Assembly (NCBI RefSeq): GCF_000313135.1
Contig: NW_004457592.1
Location: forward strand, 159,099 to 223,098
DNA: 64,000 bases
Origin: Acanthamoeba castellanii str. Neff
Taxonomy: Eukaryota > Discosea > Longamoebia > Acanthamoebidae
Direction of reading: 5' to 3'
The translations under genes and the position numbers were made by a program. Below the pieces are notes generated by a model that did not search any database, was not told the DNA's origin, and was given only the letters and a program-made list of their open reading frames with translations. Below, piece by piece: positions 10,819 to 22,229 of this stretch (position 1 is its first letter; every line of letters begins with the position of its first letter).

Positions 10819-12972
10819 CTAGTAGGGGTTGTAGCGCGGGGCATCTCGTGGCGCCAGAGCCTTGCCGCCCGCCGGCGATCCATAGTAGCCTGCCACGCGC
10901 ACCACAACGTCAGCGACGGCGACGGGTGGTCTTAAGACCGTGTTGATAACGAAGAAGGTGTACCTGTGTAGTCCGGCGGCGGCGCTGGCGGATAGGCGTA
11001 GGCGGGACCGGCTCTGGATTGGTCGTAGGCGCCGTAGGCGCCGTAGTACGGGTCAGCACCGGGCGCTGCACTGGTGGCCGCGCCCGCGTAGTAGTTGTAC
11101 TGGTGCTGTTGGCTGTAGTTTGTCGCCGCCGTCGCATCAGCGCCCGTGCCAGCAGGAGCGACGGGGGTCGTGCCGTCGCCGGCACCAGCGGCGGGGGCGG
11201 GGGCAGGCGTCGGAGTCGCCGCGGGTGCCGGATGATAGCCCGGCTGGCTATAGGCAGTCGCCGGGTCGCCGTAGCTGTAGGCCGCTGGCGGTGGCGGTGG
11301 CGCATAGGCCGGCTGGTGGTGGCCGTAGGCCTGGGCCTGGTAGTGCGGTGGAGGTGGTGGGTAGTGGTGCTGGTGCGGCGGTGGCACACCGTAGCCGCCG
11401 GCGGCGCCATAGTAGGGCGGAGGCGGTGGAGGCGGGCCGCCGTAGCCGCCGCGGTAACCACCACCGCGTCCGCGATAAGGTCCGCCGCGATGAGGCGGAC
11501 CCCCGCGTCCTCGATAGCCGCCCCGATAGCCACCACCGGGTGCCCAGCGCCCGCTGCCGTCATCGTAGTCCTCCCAACCGCCGCCGCCGTAGTNNNNNNN
11601 NNNNNNNNNNNNNNTTGAGCTGCACGAGTCAACGCACAAAACAAAACAAAACACACGAGGAGATGAGTCGTGGAACGCACACGCAAACGCACACGCACCA
11701 CCGCACACGCACACGACATGTGAGCGAGATATGAGTGGAGCGGTACATTCGCCCTCGAGGGTGGCGTTCTGGCAGCGCTGCATGGCGGCTTCGGCCTGCT
11801 GCCGGGTGGCAAAGTGGACGAAGGCGTGGCCGAGCACGGCCCGTGTGGTGACGTCGAGGGGGATGACCACCTTCTCGCAGCCGTCGCCGAAGAAGGCCTT
11901 CATGGCTTCGGCGTTGGTCGTGGGCGACACGCCGCGCACGAACAGCGACTTGACGCGCGCGAGCATGTCCTCCTCCTGCGTGCGCGGCTCGGCCATGTGG
12001 ACGTTGAGGTAGAGCCCGAACACGGGCGTTGACTGGAGCAGCCGCATGCCCTGCACGGCGCACTTGTGGTCCTTGAAGGTGGCCCACCCGTAGCCCTTCG
12101 ACTCGCCCTCGAGGGTCGTGCACAGCTTGAACTTGGTCACCTCATACGTCTACCTCCGCCGCCGACGCCGGTCAGCTTCAGCTTCAGCCACACGACACAC
12201 GCACTCACACTCACACACGACACACGACACACACGCGGTGGTGAAGAGGGGAATGGTCGAACCGTGGTGGCCTCCTGGAGCGCGAGCCGGACGTCGTCTT
12301 CGGAGAGGCCGCGCGGGATGTTGCCCACGTAGAGCACGTTCTTGGGATCGGCTCGCACCACCTTCACCGTTTGTCTGTGTGTTCATCGCACGAACGGTTG
12401 GAGGAGGAGGAGCGCAGAGAGTTGGCTCGGCTGGGGGACGAGAGCGAAAGCGAAAGCGAGAGAGAACGAAAAGCGGAGGGAGAACGTACACCCGGGCCGA
12501 CACGGCATCTCGAAACGATGGCAGGACGGCCATGTCGAGAGCGGCGTGGACCGCGTCCAACGTCGCGAACTTTACAAACCCAAACCCTGCAGAATATTCA
12601 AATAAAAATATAAATAATAGATGAATAAATAATCAACAAGATCAAGGTTAAATTGGGAGGAGAAGAATGAAGACAGGGGGTGTCCAGACCTTTGGTTTCG
12701 CCGGTGAATTTGTTCTTCACGACGAGAGCATCTGTGACCTGTCCCGCCGATGAGAAGGCATCTTTGAGCTCCTGATCTGTTACGCCTCGCGCGATGTCGG
12801 ACACGAAGATGCCGTACTCGAGAGGCGGCTCGTCCCCCACGTCGTATTGGACCCTTTGCTGCTGGTGGTGGTGCTGGTGCTGGAAGCCGTCGCGATTGCC
12901 ACCTCCGCCGGTGCCATTGCCGGCACTGTGGCCACCATTGGGGTCAGACGGCCAAGGAGCGTTCTCTTGCAT
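10819..12972 (-). CDS. three-RRM hnRNP R/Q-like RNA-binding protein
   Basis: It starts MQENAPWPSDPNGGH (12972) and has a His/Gln-rich leader. RRM1 is GIFVSDIARGVTDQELKDAF…GFVKFATLDAVHAALDM. RRM2 is NVLYVGNIPRGLSEDDVRLAL…GYGWATFKDHKCAVQGMRLL. RRM3 is SLFVRGVSPTTNAEAMKAFF…LGHAFVHFATRQQAEAAM. The C-terminus is an RGG/YGG region (GGGYRGGYRGRGG) followed by a long Pro/Tyr/Ala-rich tail, ending in a separate last exon GYYGSPAGGKALAPRD…YNPY with its stop at 10819-10821. Three RRMs plus an RG-rich tail is the layout of hnRNP R, SYNCRIP and RBM47-type proteins, which act in mRNA stability, splicing and transport. A 21-base N run (11594-11614) falls at the junction of the RRM3 intron and the RGG exon, so a few residues are missing. 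It diverges from CNOT4 367 bp upstream. Confidence 0.85.
11594..11614. other. assembly gap (21 N)
   Basis: Unknown bases at the upstream edge of the RGG-encoding exon of the hnRNP-like gene. The flanking CCGCCG triplets suggest collapsed or unsequenced GC-rich repeat. Confidence 0.99.
11688..11710 (+). repeat. dispersed intron 23-mer, copy B
   Basis: Exact copy of the word at 2748-2770, in an hnRNP intron. Both copies are followed within a few bases by ACATGTG, extending the similarity. Confidence 0.9.
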
Positions 12973-13339
12973 CTGACTTCTTCAACGGCACCGTTGTGCT
13001 GCCACCTCTTGAGCACCACCTCTCCAACGATAGATAGATGGCCAGCAATGGCCAATCTTGCTTTTTGCTGATTAATCGAATTGGAGAGAAATAGAAGGAA
13101 AATGGTGATATGTCGACAGGAAAACACTTTTTTTGTTGGTTTTTGAATTCTCCGCAAACGCAGCGAAGTCGCGACCCCACAGACGCGAGCCTGCCAGCAG
13201 CGCATCACATCCCATCTCCCAGCCAACGCTTCCCCGCCCCAAAACCATCCAACACAACTCGAACCAACAGCCGCGGCCCACACTTACTCAGTTTTGCCCA
13301 CCGAAGCGACCCCAACAATTAATTATCCACGCAACAATA
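12973..13339. promoter_or_regulatory. divergent start region, hnRNP / CNOT4
   Basis: A stretch of 367 bp between the hnRNP ATG (minus) and the CNOT4 ATG (plus). It is T-rich in the middle (13125-13145) with A/C-rich sequence before the CNOT4 ATG. It serves both genes; no recognised factor site. Confidence 0.4.
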
Positions 13340-16300
13340 ATGTCGTACGATTCAGACAGATCGGATGGCGAGGATGAACTCCTTTGCCCACTTTGCATGG
13401 ACGAACTGGACGTAGGCGATCGCAACTTCAAGCCCTGTCAGTGCGGCTACCAGGTAGACCACCCCCTCCCAGCTGCCCTCGATGCGGCCCTCTTTTTAAT
13501 CTTTTTTTTCACCTCTGGGTTCTGTCGCGCAGATGTGCCGCTTTTGCTGGCATGAGGTAAAAGAAAATTTGAATGGCAAATGCCCTGCCTGTCGCCAAAC
13601 CTACGAAGAGGAGAACTACACCTTCACCCCTCCCAACGCTGAAGAGTGCGCCATCTTTCCTGCCTCCCCCCCTTGCGTGTCTGCCCCTGCATTTCTTCTA
13701 ATTTTCTTCATTCCTTCGCATATACTCGTAATGATGGCAGAATCGCGCAACAGCTTGCCAGGAAGAAGGAGAAGGAGAAGAAGCGAAAGAAGGAGGACAA
13801 GGTTAGCAGGAAGAATCTTGCGAATGTTCGAGTCATTCAGAAGAATCTCGTTTACATCACCAATCTTGCCCTCAGCGTTGCCAAGGAAGAGGTACCCTCT
13901 CCCCTCCCTGCCCTTCATCACTTCTCCACTGCCTTTAACTCCTCTTCTTGCCTCGCATTTTCTTCTCTTCTCTACCCCCCCCCAAACACCCAACGCTGCC
14001 ATTTCATCTTACGCTGCCTTTTAATGTGCGCAGATCCTTCGCAAGCCGGAGTACTTTGGGCAGTATGGCAAGATCCAGAAGGTCGTTGTAAATAAGAACA
14101 ACCTCTACAACATAAGCTCGCCGGGCGGACCCAGCGTCAGTGCGTATGTTACCTACTTCCGTCCGCCAGACGCCCTGACGGCGATCAAGGCGGTGGATGG
14201 TGCGTGGCTCGGCGGACGAACCCTCAGGTAAGAAAAATCTCTCCGCTCTCCCGCCACGTTCATATCTTTCTTCTTTCAATTCACAGCACAAATTTGCGCT
14301 GTTTTCAACATGTTGCGCTCCGGAGACGTAAATCAATCAAACAAACGGTTTTATTTGTTATGCCTGTGGCCGGCACGTCGCTGCGCTTGCTCCTCCTCGA
14401 GCAAGCCCACCACGTTAAACTGTAGCGCGCGGAGCTGCGAGAGCGACGCTGACACCTCCACCCTTTGTGGCATCTCTCGTCCATGTTGCAGGGCGTCATT
14501 TGGCACGACCAAGTACTGCACCTACTTCCTCAAGCACATACCGTGTACCAATCCCGATTGCATGTACCTGCACGAGCTGGGCGACGAAGCTGTCAGCTTT
14601 ACCAAGGAGGAGATGGCCGTTGGGTGCGACACATACCCCTACCTCCCCACCATGGACCCTCATGTCGCGATCTCACCCTGCATTCTCAACGTTGCACCAA
14701 CCACCACAGTAAGAGCAGTTTCCACAACAAGATCCATCCATCGCAGCTCGAAGGGTATGCGCTCGCTCGCCGCCGCTGCCGCTGCCGCTAATATTCGCCA
14801 AATCTCTGGCCTTTTCACGAACAAGTGCACTTCTCTCGTTTTCTCTTCTCTCTTCCCTTTTCTCTTCTCTCTTTTCTGTATCGACGTCGAGCAGGAAGGT
14901 CGGGTTGCCGCCACCGCCAGGTCTGGACGCGGCCGACGACGAGGGATCGTCCCCGGCCAACGGGCACCCGCCATCCAGCAACAAGCCGCCACCATCTGCC
15001 GCGCGCGAGATCGGAAGCGCCGATTCCGATGCTGCCCACAAGGACAGCAATGGCAGCGATGCCCAAGCCAAAGGTTTGTGTGTTGTGTGTGTCGTGTGTC
15101 CCGTGTGTGTTGCGCTGTGGGTGATGCTCACCGCCGTGGTCGTGGTATGCGCAGACCCAACAGGAGGGAGCAAGCAGGTGAAGCCGGCGTGGAGCAAGAT
15201 CCCGACTGCGCCCACGGCGCCTGCCGTGCGGATCAACTGCAACGAGTGGCCCACCCCCAACGCCACCCCGACGCCACCGCCGCCCCCGGTCAAAGCCAAG
15301 CCGTCGGTCAACCCGCTCTCCCGATCCGAGGACAAGGCGGCCACCGTCTCCCAGTCCGTCCTCCCGCCCACCGCTTCCTGGTACGCGTCGTCATTCCATG
15401 CATTCGTTGAATATTTGAGAAAGAGTGGATATTGTTCGGAATGCTGACGTGTCGCGTGATGTGTACTTTGCAGGGCGTCGAAAGCCAACACGGCGACCGC
15501 TGTGGGTGCGGCGGGCGGTGCCAGCAAGCTGAAGCAATCCGCGCCAGTTCTGTCGACACGAGAGCCAAGCGATGTCGACAGTACGCCGCCGGCGGTGTCC
15601 ACGGCCGACGCCGACACGGACAAGGACGCCGAGAGGGAGAAGGAGGAGAAGCGGAGCAACAAGGCCAAGCAAAAGGAGGAGAAGAGGGACAAGGAGAAGG
15701 AGACCAAGTCGACGACGACGCCAGAGAAGAAGGACACCAAGGCCAACAAGGAGAAGAAGGCCGAAGTGGCGGACGTCGGCGGCGACACAGCAAAGGAAAA
15801 GGAGCAGGAGAAGGAGAAGGAAGTCACACCCAGCACGGCCAAGACGAAGGAAGCCAAGAAGAAGGGAGCTGCCAAGGTACGCTTCTTCAAGGCACCCACT
15901 GTGTGTTGTGTGTGTCGCTGTTCTCACGCACTCGGTGCCTACGTCAGACGGAAGTCGCTGGCGCGGATGCCCCGGAGGCCCAACCCGCCAAGGCCGCCAA
16001 GGAAGCCGAGCGACAGCGACAAAAGGAAATGGAAAGGGAAAAGGAACAGCAGCAACGAGAAAAGGAACAGCTGCAGCTGCAGCAACAGCGCGAGCGAGAG
16101 CAGAAGGAGCGGGAACTCCGAGAACAGCGGGAGAAGGAGGAGAAGGAAAAGGAGAGAAAGGAAAAGGAAAAGGAGAGCAGGCAGGGCAAGGGCAAGGGCA
16201 ACAAGGCCAAGTCGGACGCAGCTGCGGACGGCGGCGAGCAGGAGGGAGGCACCTCGCTCACGACCTCCTCGTCGGCAGTCGCCCCGACCGCCGCCGCGGT

Positions 16301-18548
16301 GTCGTCAGCGGCGCAGGCCAAGAAGGCGCGCACCACGGCGCCACGCAAGAACAAGAAGGACAACAAGTTCGTCATCATCGAGCCCACCTACGTCACGCCC
16401 ACGCCCTCGGCCGATAAGGACGGCGCCGATTCGGGCGACAGCAACAAGCGGAAGGACAAGAAGGGCGGCAACAACGCCAACAACAAGCGCGCCAATGCCG
16501 CCGCTGCCGCTGCCGCCTCTGGTGGCTCGCAAGCCGCGACGCAACAGACAAGCCCTGGCGGTTCGCCCGGCATGCCGCCAGGCCTGTCAGCGTCATCGAC
16601 GGGCCTGCCCACCAAGTCGCCCACCACCGCGCTGCTCCATCCGCTCTCGCTGTCGACGTCCGCGGTGCCGTCGACACGCCTGCCGCCAGGCTTCGCTCCG
16701 CCGCCCGGCTTTGCCGGTGCCGGTGCCGGTGCCACGCCAGCAACGACTGGCTCCGGCTCGGGTCTGGTCCGTCCGTCGTCGCCACCGTCGGTGTGGGACG
16801 AGCTCGTGGAGGACGACGACGAAGAGCTCCTCCGCAGCGTGCTCCCCGCCGCGGCTCGGCTCCACCAGTCCGCCAGCGCGCTGCTGACGTCATCACACAA
16901 CACAAAGGCCGCCTCCGAGACGGAGCCCGGCGGCGCCCCGGCGCTCTCCGTCAATCGGATCAGTCCTCGGGTGTCGACCGATAACTGGGAGAGCGTGGTG
17001 TCGACGCCGGCCAGCGTGCGCTCGAGCGCAAGCGACAACGAGAGCGATGCCGAGGACCACGACGACGATGTCGAGGACTCGTTCGACCCGTGGGCCGAGC
17101 TCGGGCTCGAGGACCTCATCACGCAGAGCAACATCGAATTCGAGGACGACGACGAGGAGGACGACGACGAGGAGGACGCCGAGGAGGAAGACGAAGGGGA
17201 GAACGAGGAGAACCGCGACGACGAGGGGACCACCAGCCCCGCGCCCGTGCCCAGCAGCCAATCGGCCTGGGGCGTCGGCTCCGCAGTCGTCAAAACCGAC
17301 AGGTACGCGCGTTTCCATTCATGTCCTGTGTGTCGTGTCGTTGGTCGTGTCGTCTTTGCTCACCCGGCGCCTTTTGTGTTTGTGCAGCGCCCAATCGCCT
17401 CGTGTAGTGAGGAGCGGCAGCGGCGTGGTGACGCCGCCGGGCTTCTGGGGCATGCCTTCGGCCGAGGATCGCGCGCCGGCCGCTGCCGCCGCCGCCGGCA
17501 AATCCTCGGTGGCGCCGGTGTCTACCGAGCGTTCGCGCTCGCGCTTCGGCTTCGCCATGGAGGAGAGCGAGGAGGGCGACGACCACCCGCCCCACCACCA
17601 GCACCGCAGACGCGGTGACGGCGACGAGGGCGAGGGTCAGCGCATCGACAACATGTCCGCCCAAGGTGCGCCATCCTTGCTCGCCTCAGGCCCTGTTGTG
17701 TCTATGTGCTCACGAGACACGACACGACACGACACACAGCTCTGCTTGGCGGTCCTGCGTCCGGTGGCAGCAGCAGCAGCAGCACGCCGAGCGCGGGCCT
17801 GTTGGCGACGCCCCCTCTGGGCAACATCACCGTGGCGGAGTACATGCGACGCCAACAGATGGCCTCCCTCGCCGGGATGCCCCTCCCGCCCGGCGCCTAC
17901 GCCGCCGGCGGAATGCCGCCCGGCCCGCCCCCGCCGCTGGGCTACGGCACCCCTGTCCCCGGCGCCGGCGTACCGCCTCCGCAGATGGTGCACCACGCCG
18001 GCCAGCAGCCCGCCCAGGCACCGTCGACGTCACAGCAGCAGCAGCTGCCACAGGCCCAACCTCAGCCGCAGCAGTCGCATCGGAAGGAGCCGCCGGTGGC
18101 CGACTCGGTGCGGGAAGCCTTCCGCGCGCTGTTCCCGGCCACGGTCAACATCAGCTTCGCGCCGGTCGGCCCGTCGCCGCCGTCGTCGGGCGGGGCCGGC
18201 CCGCAGCCGCCCGTGCCCGTGCCCGTGCCCGGCCTCCCTGCGCACGTCCCCTTCCGCGACCAAGGTACGCATTTTTGCCCACATCTGTGCGTGTGCGGTG
18301 GTGTGCGGTTTGTTGACTGGCGTTCTTCGTGATCACGCGTGCGTGCGGTCTGCAGGGAACTGGGGCGCGCCGATGGGTGTGTACGGTGCGCCGCATCACA
18401 AGCAGTCGATGTCGCCCATCTTCAACCCGTCGTCTCCGTGGGGTCCGCCCACGATGGTGCCCCAGCCGCAGCCCCAGCAGCAGAAGGCGCCCCAGGGCTT
18501 CCCGCCCAACGGCAAGAGCGCCGGAGGGGTGTGGGGTCCGCCCGGCAT

Positions 18549-18581
<33 letters not shown>

Positions 18582-19468
18582 CTCCTTCCTCCTCCAGCAG
18601 CAGCAGCAGCAGCAGATGGCCATGGTACTACTCACCCACGCTAGCCGCTACATTGATGGCATTTTTCTCATTCCTCATTTTTGAAATGGGTAGCAGCAGG
18701 CGTTGGCCAAGCAGCAGGAGGCCCAGATGCAGCAGCAGCAGCAGCAGCGTAAGGGCCAGCAGCAGCAGAATCTTCCGCTGAAGGATCCCTCGGGCAAGCA
18801 GCAGCAGCCGGTGCCCATGTCCTACGCCCAGCAGGCCAAGAAGTCGTCGACCTCGTCCACTTCGTCGTCGTCTTCAAACTCCTCCCCACCCATCGGCCAG
18901 CAGCCCCACCCGCAGCATCTCCACCACCACCAGCAGCAGCTCCACCATCAGCAGCAACAGCAGCAGCACCACCTTCAGCAGCAGCTCCAGCAGCAGCGAA
19001 TCAACACACCGGCGCCCGGCTATCCCGCGGGCGCCGGCAGTGGCCCGCAGAGCACCAAGGCCGCCGGTGCCGCCGCGCGAAAGCCCAGCGGACAGCCCAA
19101 CGGCACCCAACCGACGGCGCCTCTCTCGGGCGGCGGCGGTCCGTTCCACGACCCGGCGATCATGGGCCAGGGCATCGCGTTCGACATGCGATCCATGAGC
19201 GAGAGCGCCTGGGCCGGGGCCTACGCGCGCGCGTTCCCGATGGCGCCCCCGGGCATGGCCCCCGGCGGCGGTCCGCCCATGGTGGGCCAGATGCCGCCCG
19301 GCCTTGCCGGCGGCGCCGGTGCCGGTATGGGACCCAACCCGCGGGCCGGCGTCACGCCACCGGGTGCGGGCATGCCCCTCATGGCCCCACCGGGCTTCAA
19401 TTTTGCCGCCTCGGCCGCCTCCCAGCACCAGGCCCTCCTGCAGCATCAGTACCACCAGCAACAGGTGC

Positions 19469-19538
<70 letters not shown>

Positions 19539-19804
19539 GGTGTGTAGTTGTGGTGGTGGCTCATGACTGATGATAGTTTGTGGTGGTGTTGTGAGAGTAG
19601 CAGGCGGCACTGTACCAGAACGGAGGGATGGATGTGGTGCACGGCAAGCGGGTGACACCAGAACATCAGCAGCACCTTCAGCAACAGCAGCAGCACCTTC
19701 ACCTTCAGCAGCAGCTGCACCAGCAGCAACAGCAGCAGGCCGAACAGGCCCGACGAAACAATGCCCAGGCCGGCCGACACCCTCGTGCCACCAAGCAAAA
19801 CTGA
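13340..19804 (+). CDS. CNOT4: CNOT4/NOT4 E3 ubiquitin ligase of the CCR4-NOT complex
   Basis: Exon 1 encodes the C4C4 RING: LLCPLCMDELDVGDRNFKPC, CQCGYQ, then MCRFCWHEVKENLNGKCPAC after the first intron. A basic linker (KKEKEKKRKKEDKVSRKNLA) leads to the RRM (NLVYITNLALSVAKEE, ILRKPEYFGQYGKIQKVVVN, VSAYVTYFRPPDALTAIKAV) and a CCCH zinc finger (GTTKYCTYFLKHIPCTNPDC). RING-RRM-CCCH is diagnostic of CNOT4, which ubiquitinates substrates during mRNA and ribosome quality control. The rest, over 1,000 residues, is disordered: a Lys/Glu-rich charged helix (15600-16200), PPGF-type Pro motifs (PPGFAPPPGFAG), an acidic block (17120-17230) and Gln/His-rich runs (18550-19760). It is much longer than animal CNOT4. 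The stop at 19802-19804 converges on ADSL. Confidence 0.93.
17335..17350 (+). repeat. dispersed intron 16-mer, copy 2
   Basis: Exact GTGTCGTTGGTCGTGT in a CNOT4 intron, sense orientation. Confidence 0.9.
19471..19539 (+). repeat. (TCA)n microsatellite
   Basis: About 23 uninterrupted TCA triplets in the last intron of CNOT4, directly after the Gln-rich exon ending YHQQQ. Confidence 0.95.
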
Positions 19805-19922
19805 GAACACACACCAACAACACATTCACAAACTCGACACAATACACAGAGCCTTTCACACAGCACGATGCGTCATTATCATCATCTTTCTTCGTGCGAG
19901 TGTTACACTCCACTGGCCTCGC

Positions 19923-21060
19923 TTAGACGTGGAGCTGGGCGGCGGTCTTGTGGTCAAAGTCGCGGAGGAGGTGAGCGTCGCGGGCAAGGACTGGATCGAC
20001 CTCGTCGCGCACGAACTCCTCGACCTGCTGCGGCGCACGGCCGACGAACTTGGCCGGGTCGAGCATGTCGTCGATCTTGTGTCGCACGGCGGCAAAGTGC
20101 GGGTCGTTGCGGATGCGCTCGATGAGGTCGTTGTCGAGGCCCTGCTCCTTGACCAACCGCCCGGCCTCCATCGAGTGCTCACGGATCGACTCGTGGAGGG
20201 CCTGGCGGTCGCCGCCGGCCTTGACCGCTGCCATGAGGATGTTCTCCGTCGCCATGAACGGGAGCTCGGCGTCGATGTGCTTCTTGATCACCAGCGGCCA
20301 CACCTGGAGGCCGTCGACGACGTTGCAGGCGACGCGCAGAATGACGTCGGTGGCGAGGAAGGCCTCGGGCAGGGACAGTCGGCGGTTGGCAGAGTCGTCG
20401 AGGGTGCGCTCGAACCACTGATTGGCGTGCGTGTGCGCCGCGTTGTCCGTCAGCGAGATCACGTACCGAGCCAGCCCGCAGATCCGCTCACTGCGCAGGC
20501 ACGCACACGACCGCACACGCACGGTGAGGTGAAGGGCGGGTTGGCAAGAGAGGAGGCGAAGGTACGCAGTACCAGCGCATGGGGTTGCGCTTGTAGGCCA
20601 TGGCGCTGGAGCCGATCTGCTTGCTCTCGAAGGGCTCCTCGATCTCCTTCAGGTTCATCAGCAGCCGGATGTCCACCGCCATCTTGTTCAGCGATTGGGC
20701 CACCGCCGAGAGCGAGCTCAGCACCTGCACCGCAAGGGCGCATCTGTCTTGTGAGTCGTACCACCCACAGTGCGTGTGCGTGTGCGTGTGCGTGTGCGGT
20801 ATGTACCTGATAGTCGATCTTGCGGGTGTAGGTCTGACCGGACACGCCCAGCGACTTGTTGAAGCCCATCATCTCCGTCACGCGACGGTCCAGCTCTCGC
20901 ACTTTGTTGTGATCGCCGTTGAAGAGCTCCAAAAATGACGCCTGCGTGCCGGTCGTGCCCTTGACGCCGAGGAACGGCAGACGATTGGCGCGCTCGCTCA
21001 GCTGCTCGTAGTCGAACAGGAGGTCCTGCAGCCACAGCGTCGCTCGCTTGCCCACACTAC

Positions 21061-21115
<55 letters not shown>

Positions 21116-22088
21116 CACGACACGCATGCGCACAGCACGACACGAACACAGCTTTCAGGGGTGGAAACGACGGGCGGGCGAGAGAGTGGCCGCGTGGTGT
21201 GGGTACGTGACAAGCTGGGCGGGCTGGTAGTGGGTGAACCCGAGGGTGGGGAGGTCCTTGTAGCGGAGGGAGACCTCGCGGAGGTGCTGCATCAGCTGCA
21301 GCATGTGCTGCTGCACGATACGCAGCCCGTCCCGCAGCTGAATCAGATCTGTACTCTCGCAACGCCCGCGTCAGTTCACGCCCAGGCCGTGTGCGATGGT
21401 GCATGCGTGTGCGTGTGCGTACCGGTATTGTCGGTGACGTAGCAAGAGGTAGCGCCAAGGTGGATGATGGGCATGGCCGTGGGGCACACGGTGCCGAAGG
21501 CGTGGATGTGAGACATAACGTCGTGCCGCACCTCCTTCTCCTTCTTCTCAGCCGCTGCGAAGTCGATGTCGTCCAGGTGCGCGCGCATCTCCGCCAGCTG
21601 CTTCTCCGTGATCGGCAGACCCTGGTGGTGTAGTCTCGGGTGAGCAACGCCACAAACCGCGCTACAAAAGGTGCCTTGCCTTGGCAGAAAGATGAACGGG
21701 CGTGCACGTACGAGTTCCTTCTGGGCCTCGGCGAGGGCGAGCCACAGGCGGCGCCAGGTGGAGAACTTCTTCTGCGGGGACCAGTTGCCACTCATGGCCC
21801 GACTGGCGTAGCGGCTTACGAGGGGATTCTCAAACACTGTGCAGAACAAAATGTGATTCGAGTAGCGGGATTTATCGATGAATGGTATTGTGGTGGCGGT
21901 CGATGAGAGGTACCATCACGGTGGGAAGAAGTGGCGAGAGGCCGGGCGGTGGCCAGGAGCAGGGACTCACCACCGGCTTGCCGAAGCAGGAGTCGGGATG
22001 CCGAGGAGGCGCCGACGAGACCCGACCTCATGGTGCTGGCAGAGCCAAGAGGCCACGCGCACTTGGTCACCACGCCTGCACGCTTCAT
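19923..22088 (-). CDS. ADSL: adenylosuccinate lyase, N-terminal presequence
   Basis: It releases fumarate from adenylosuccinate and from SAICAR in purine synthesis. Family marks in order: [68 protein letters not shown], the substrate loop [10 protein letters not shown], and the superfamily signature [12 protein letters not shown] (catalytic Ser loop). A helical C-terminus ends …[10 protein letters not shown]. The first exon encodes [20 protein letters not shown]…[12 protein letters not shown], an Arg/Ser/Ala-rich, nearly acid-free leader joined in phase to [10 protein letters not shown]. It reads as a mitochondrial presequence. An upstream ATG at 22088 would add 19 residues; the ATG at 22031 may be the real start. 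It diverges from ADSS with only 141 bp between outer ATGs and converges on CNOT4. Confidence 0.95.
21063..21112. repeat. (CA)n microsatellite
   Basis: About 25 CA units in an ADSL intron; the transcript reads GU. Confidence 0.95.
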
Positions 22089-22229
22089 GCTACGCTGCCT
22101 CTAATCTCTTCGAAATGCGAAAACGAAGACAAAAGGAAATCATTTCTTTATTCTGTTTTTCAGCTCTGCGCCAGTATTGAGCGCACCTTCAACGCAGAGC
22201 ACAAGCCTTCTTGTGAACCTTGAAAAAGC
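22089..22229. promoter_or_regulatory. 141-bp bidirectional promoter, ADSL / ADSS
   Basis: This gap separates the outermost start codons of two enzymes that act consecutively from IMP to AMP. It is A/T-richer than the flanks (AAAACGAAGACAAAAGGAAA near 22120) and contains the T-rich TCTTTATTCTGTTTTTC. Shared regulation is inferred from the geometry; no factor site is identified. Confidence 0.6.

Noticed and set aside
15502..16887. 461-codon frame overlapping CNOT4 in another phase
   Set aside because: An Arg-rich shadow of the GAG/AAG-rich CNOT4 exon. The Lys/Glu frame is continuous through splice junctions and is the real one.
20459..21791. Several + and - frames rich in VCVCVC or Pro/Arg in the ADSL region
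   Set aside because: They cross (CA)n introns or mirror ADSL exons; the lyase motifs fix the true frame.
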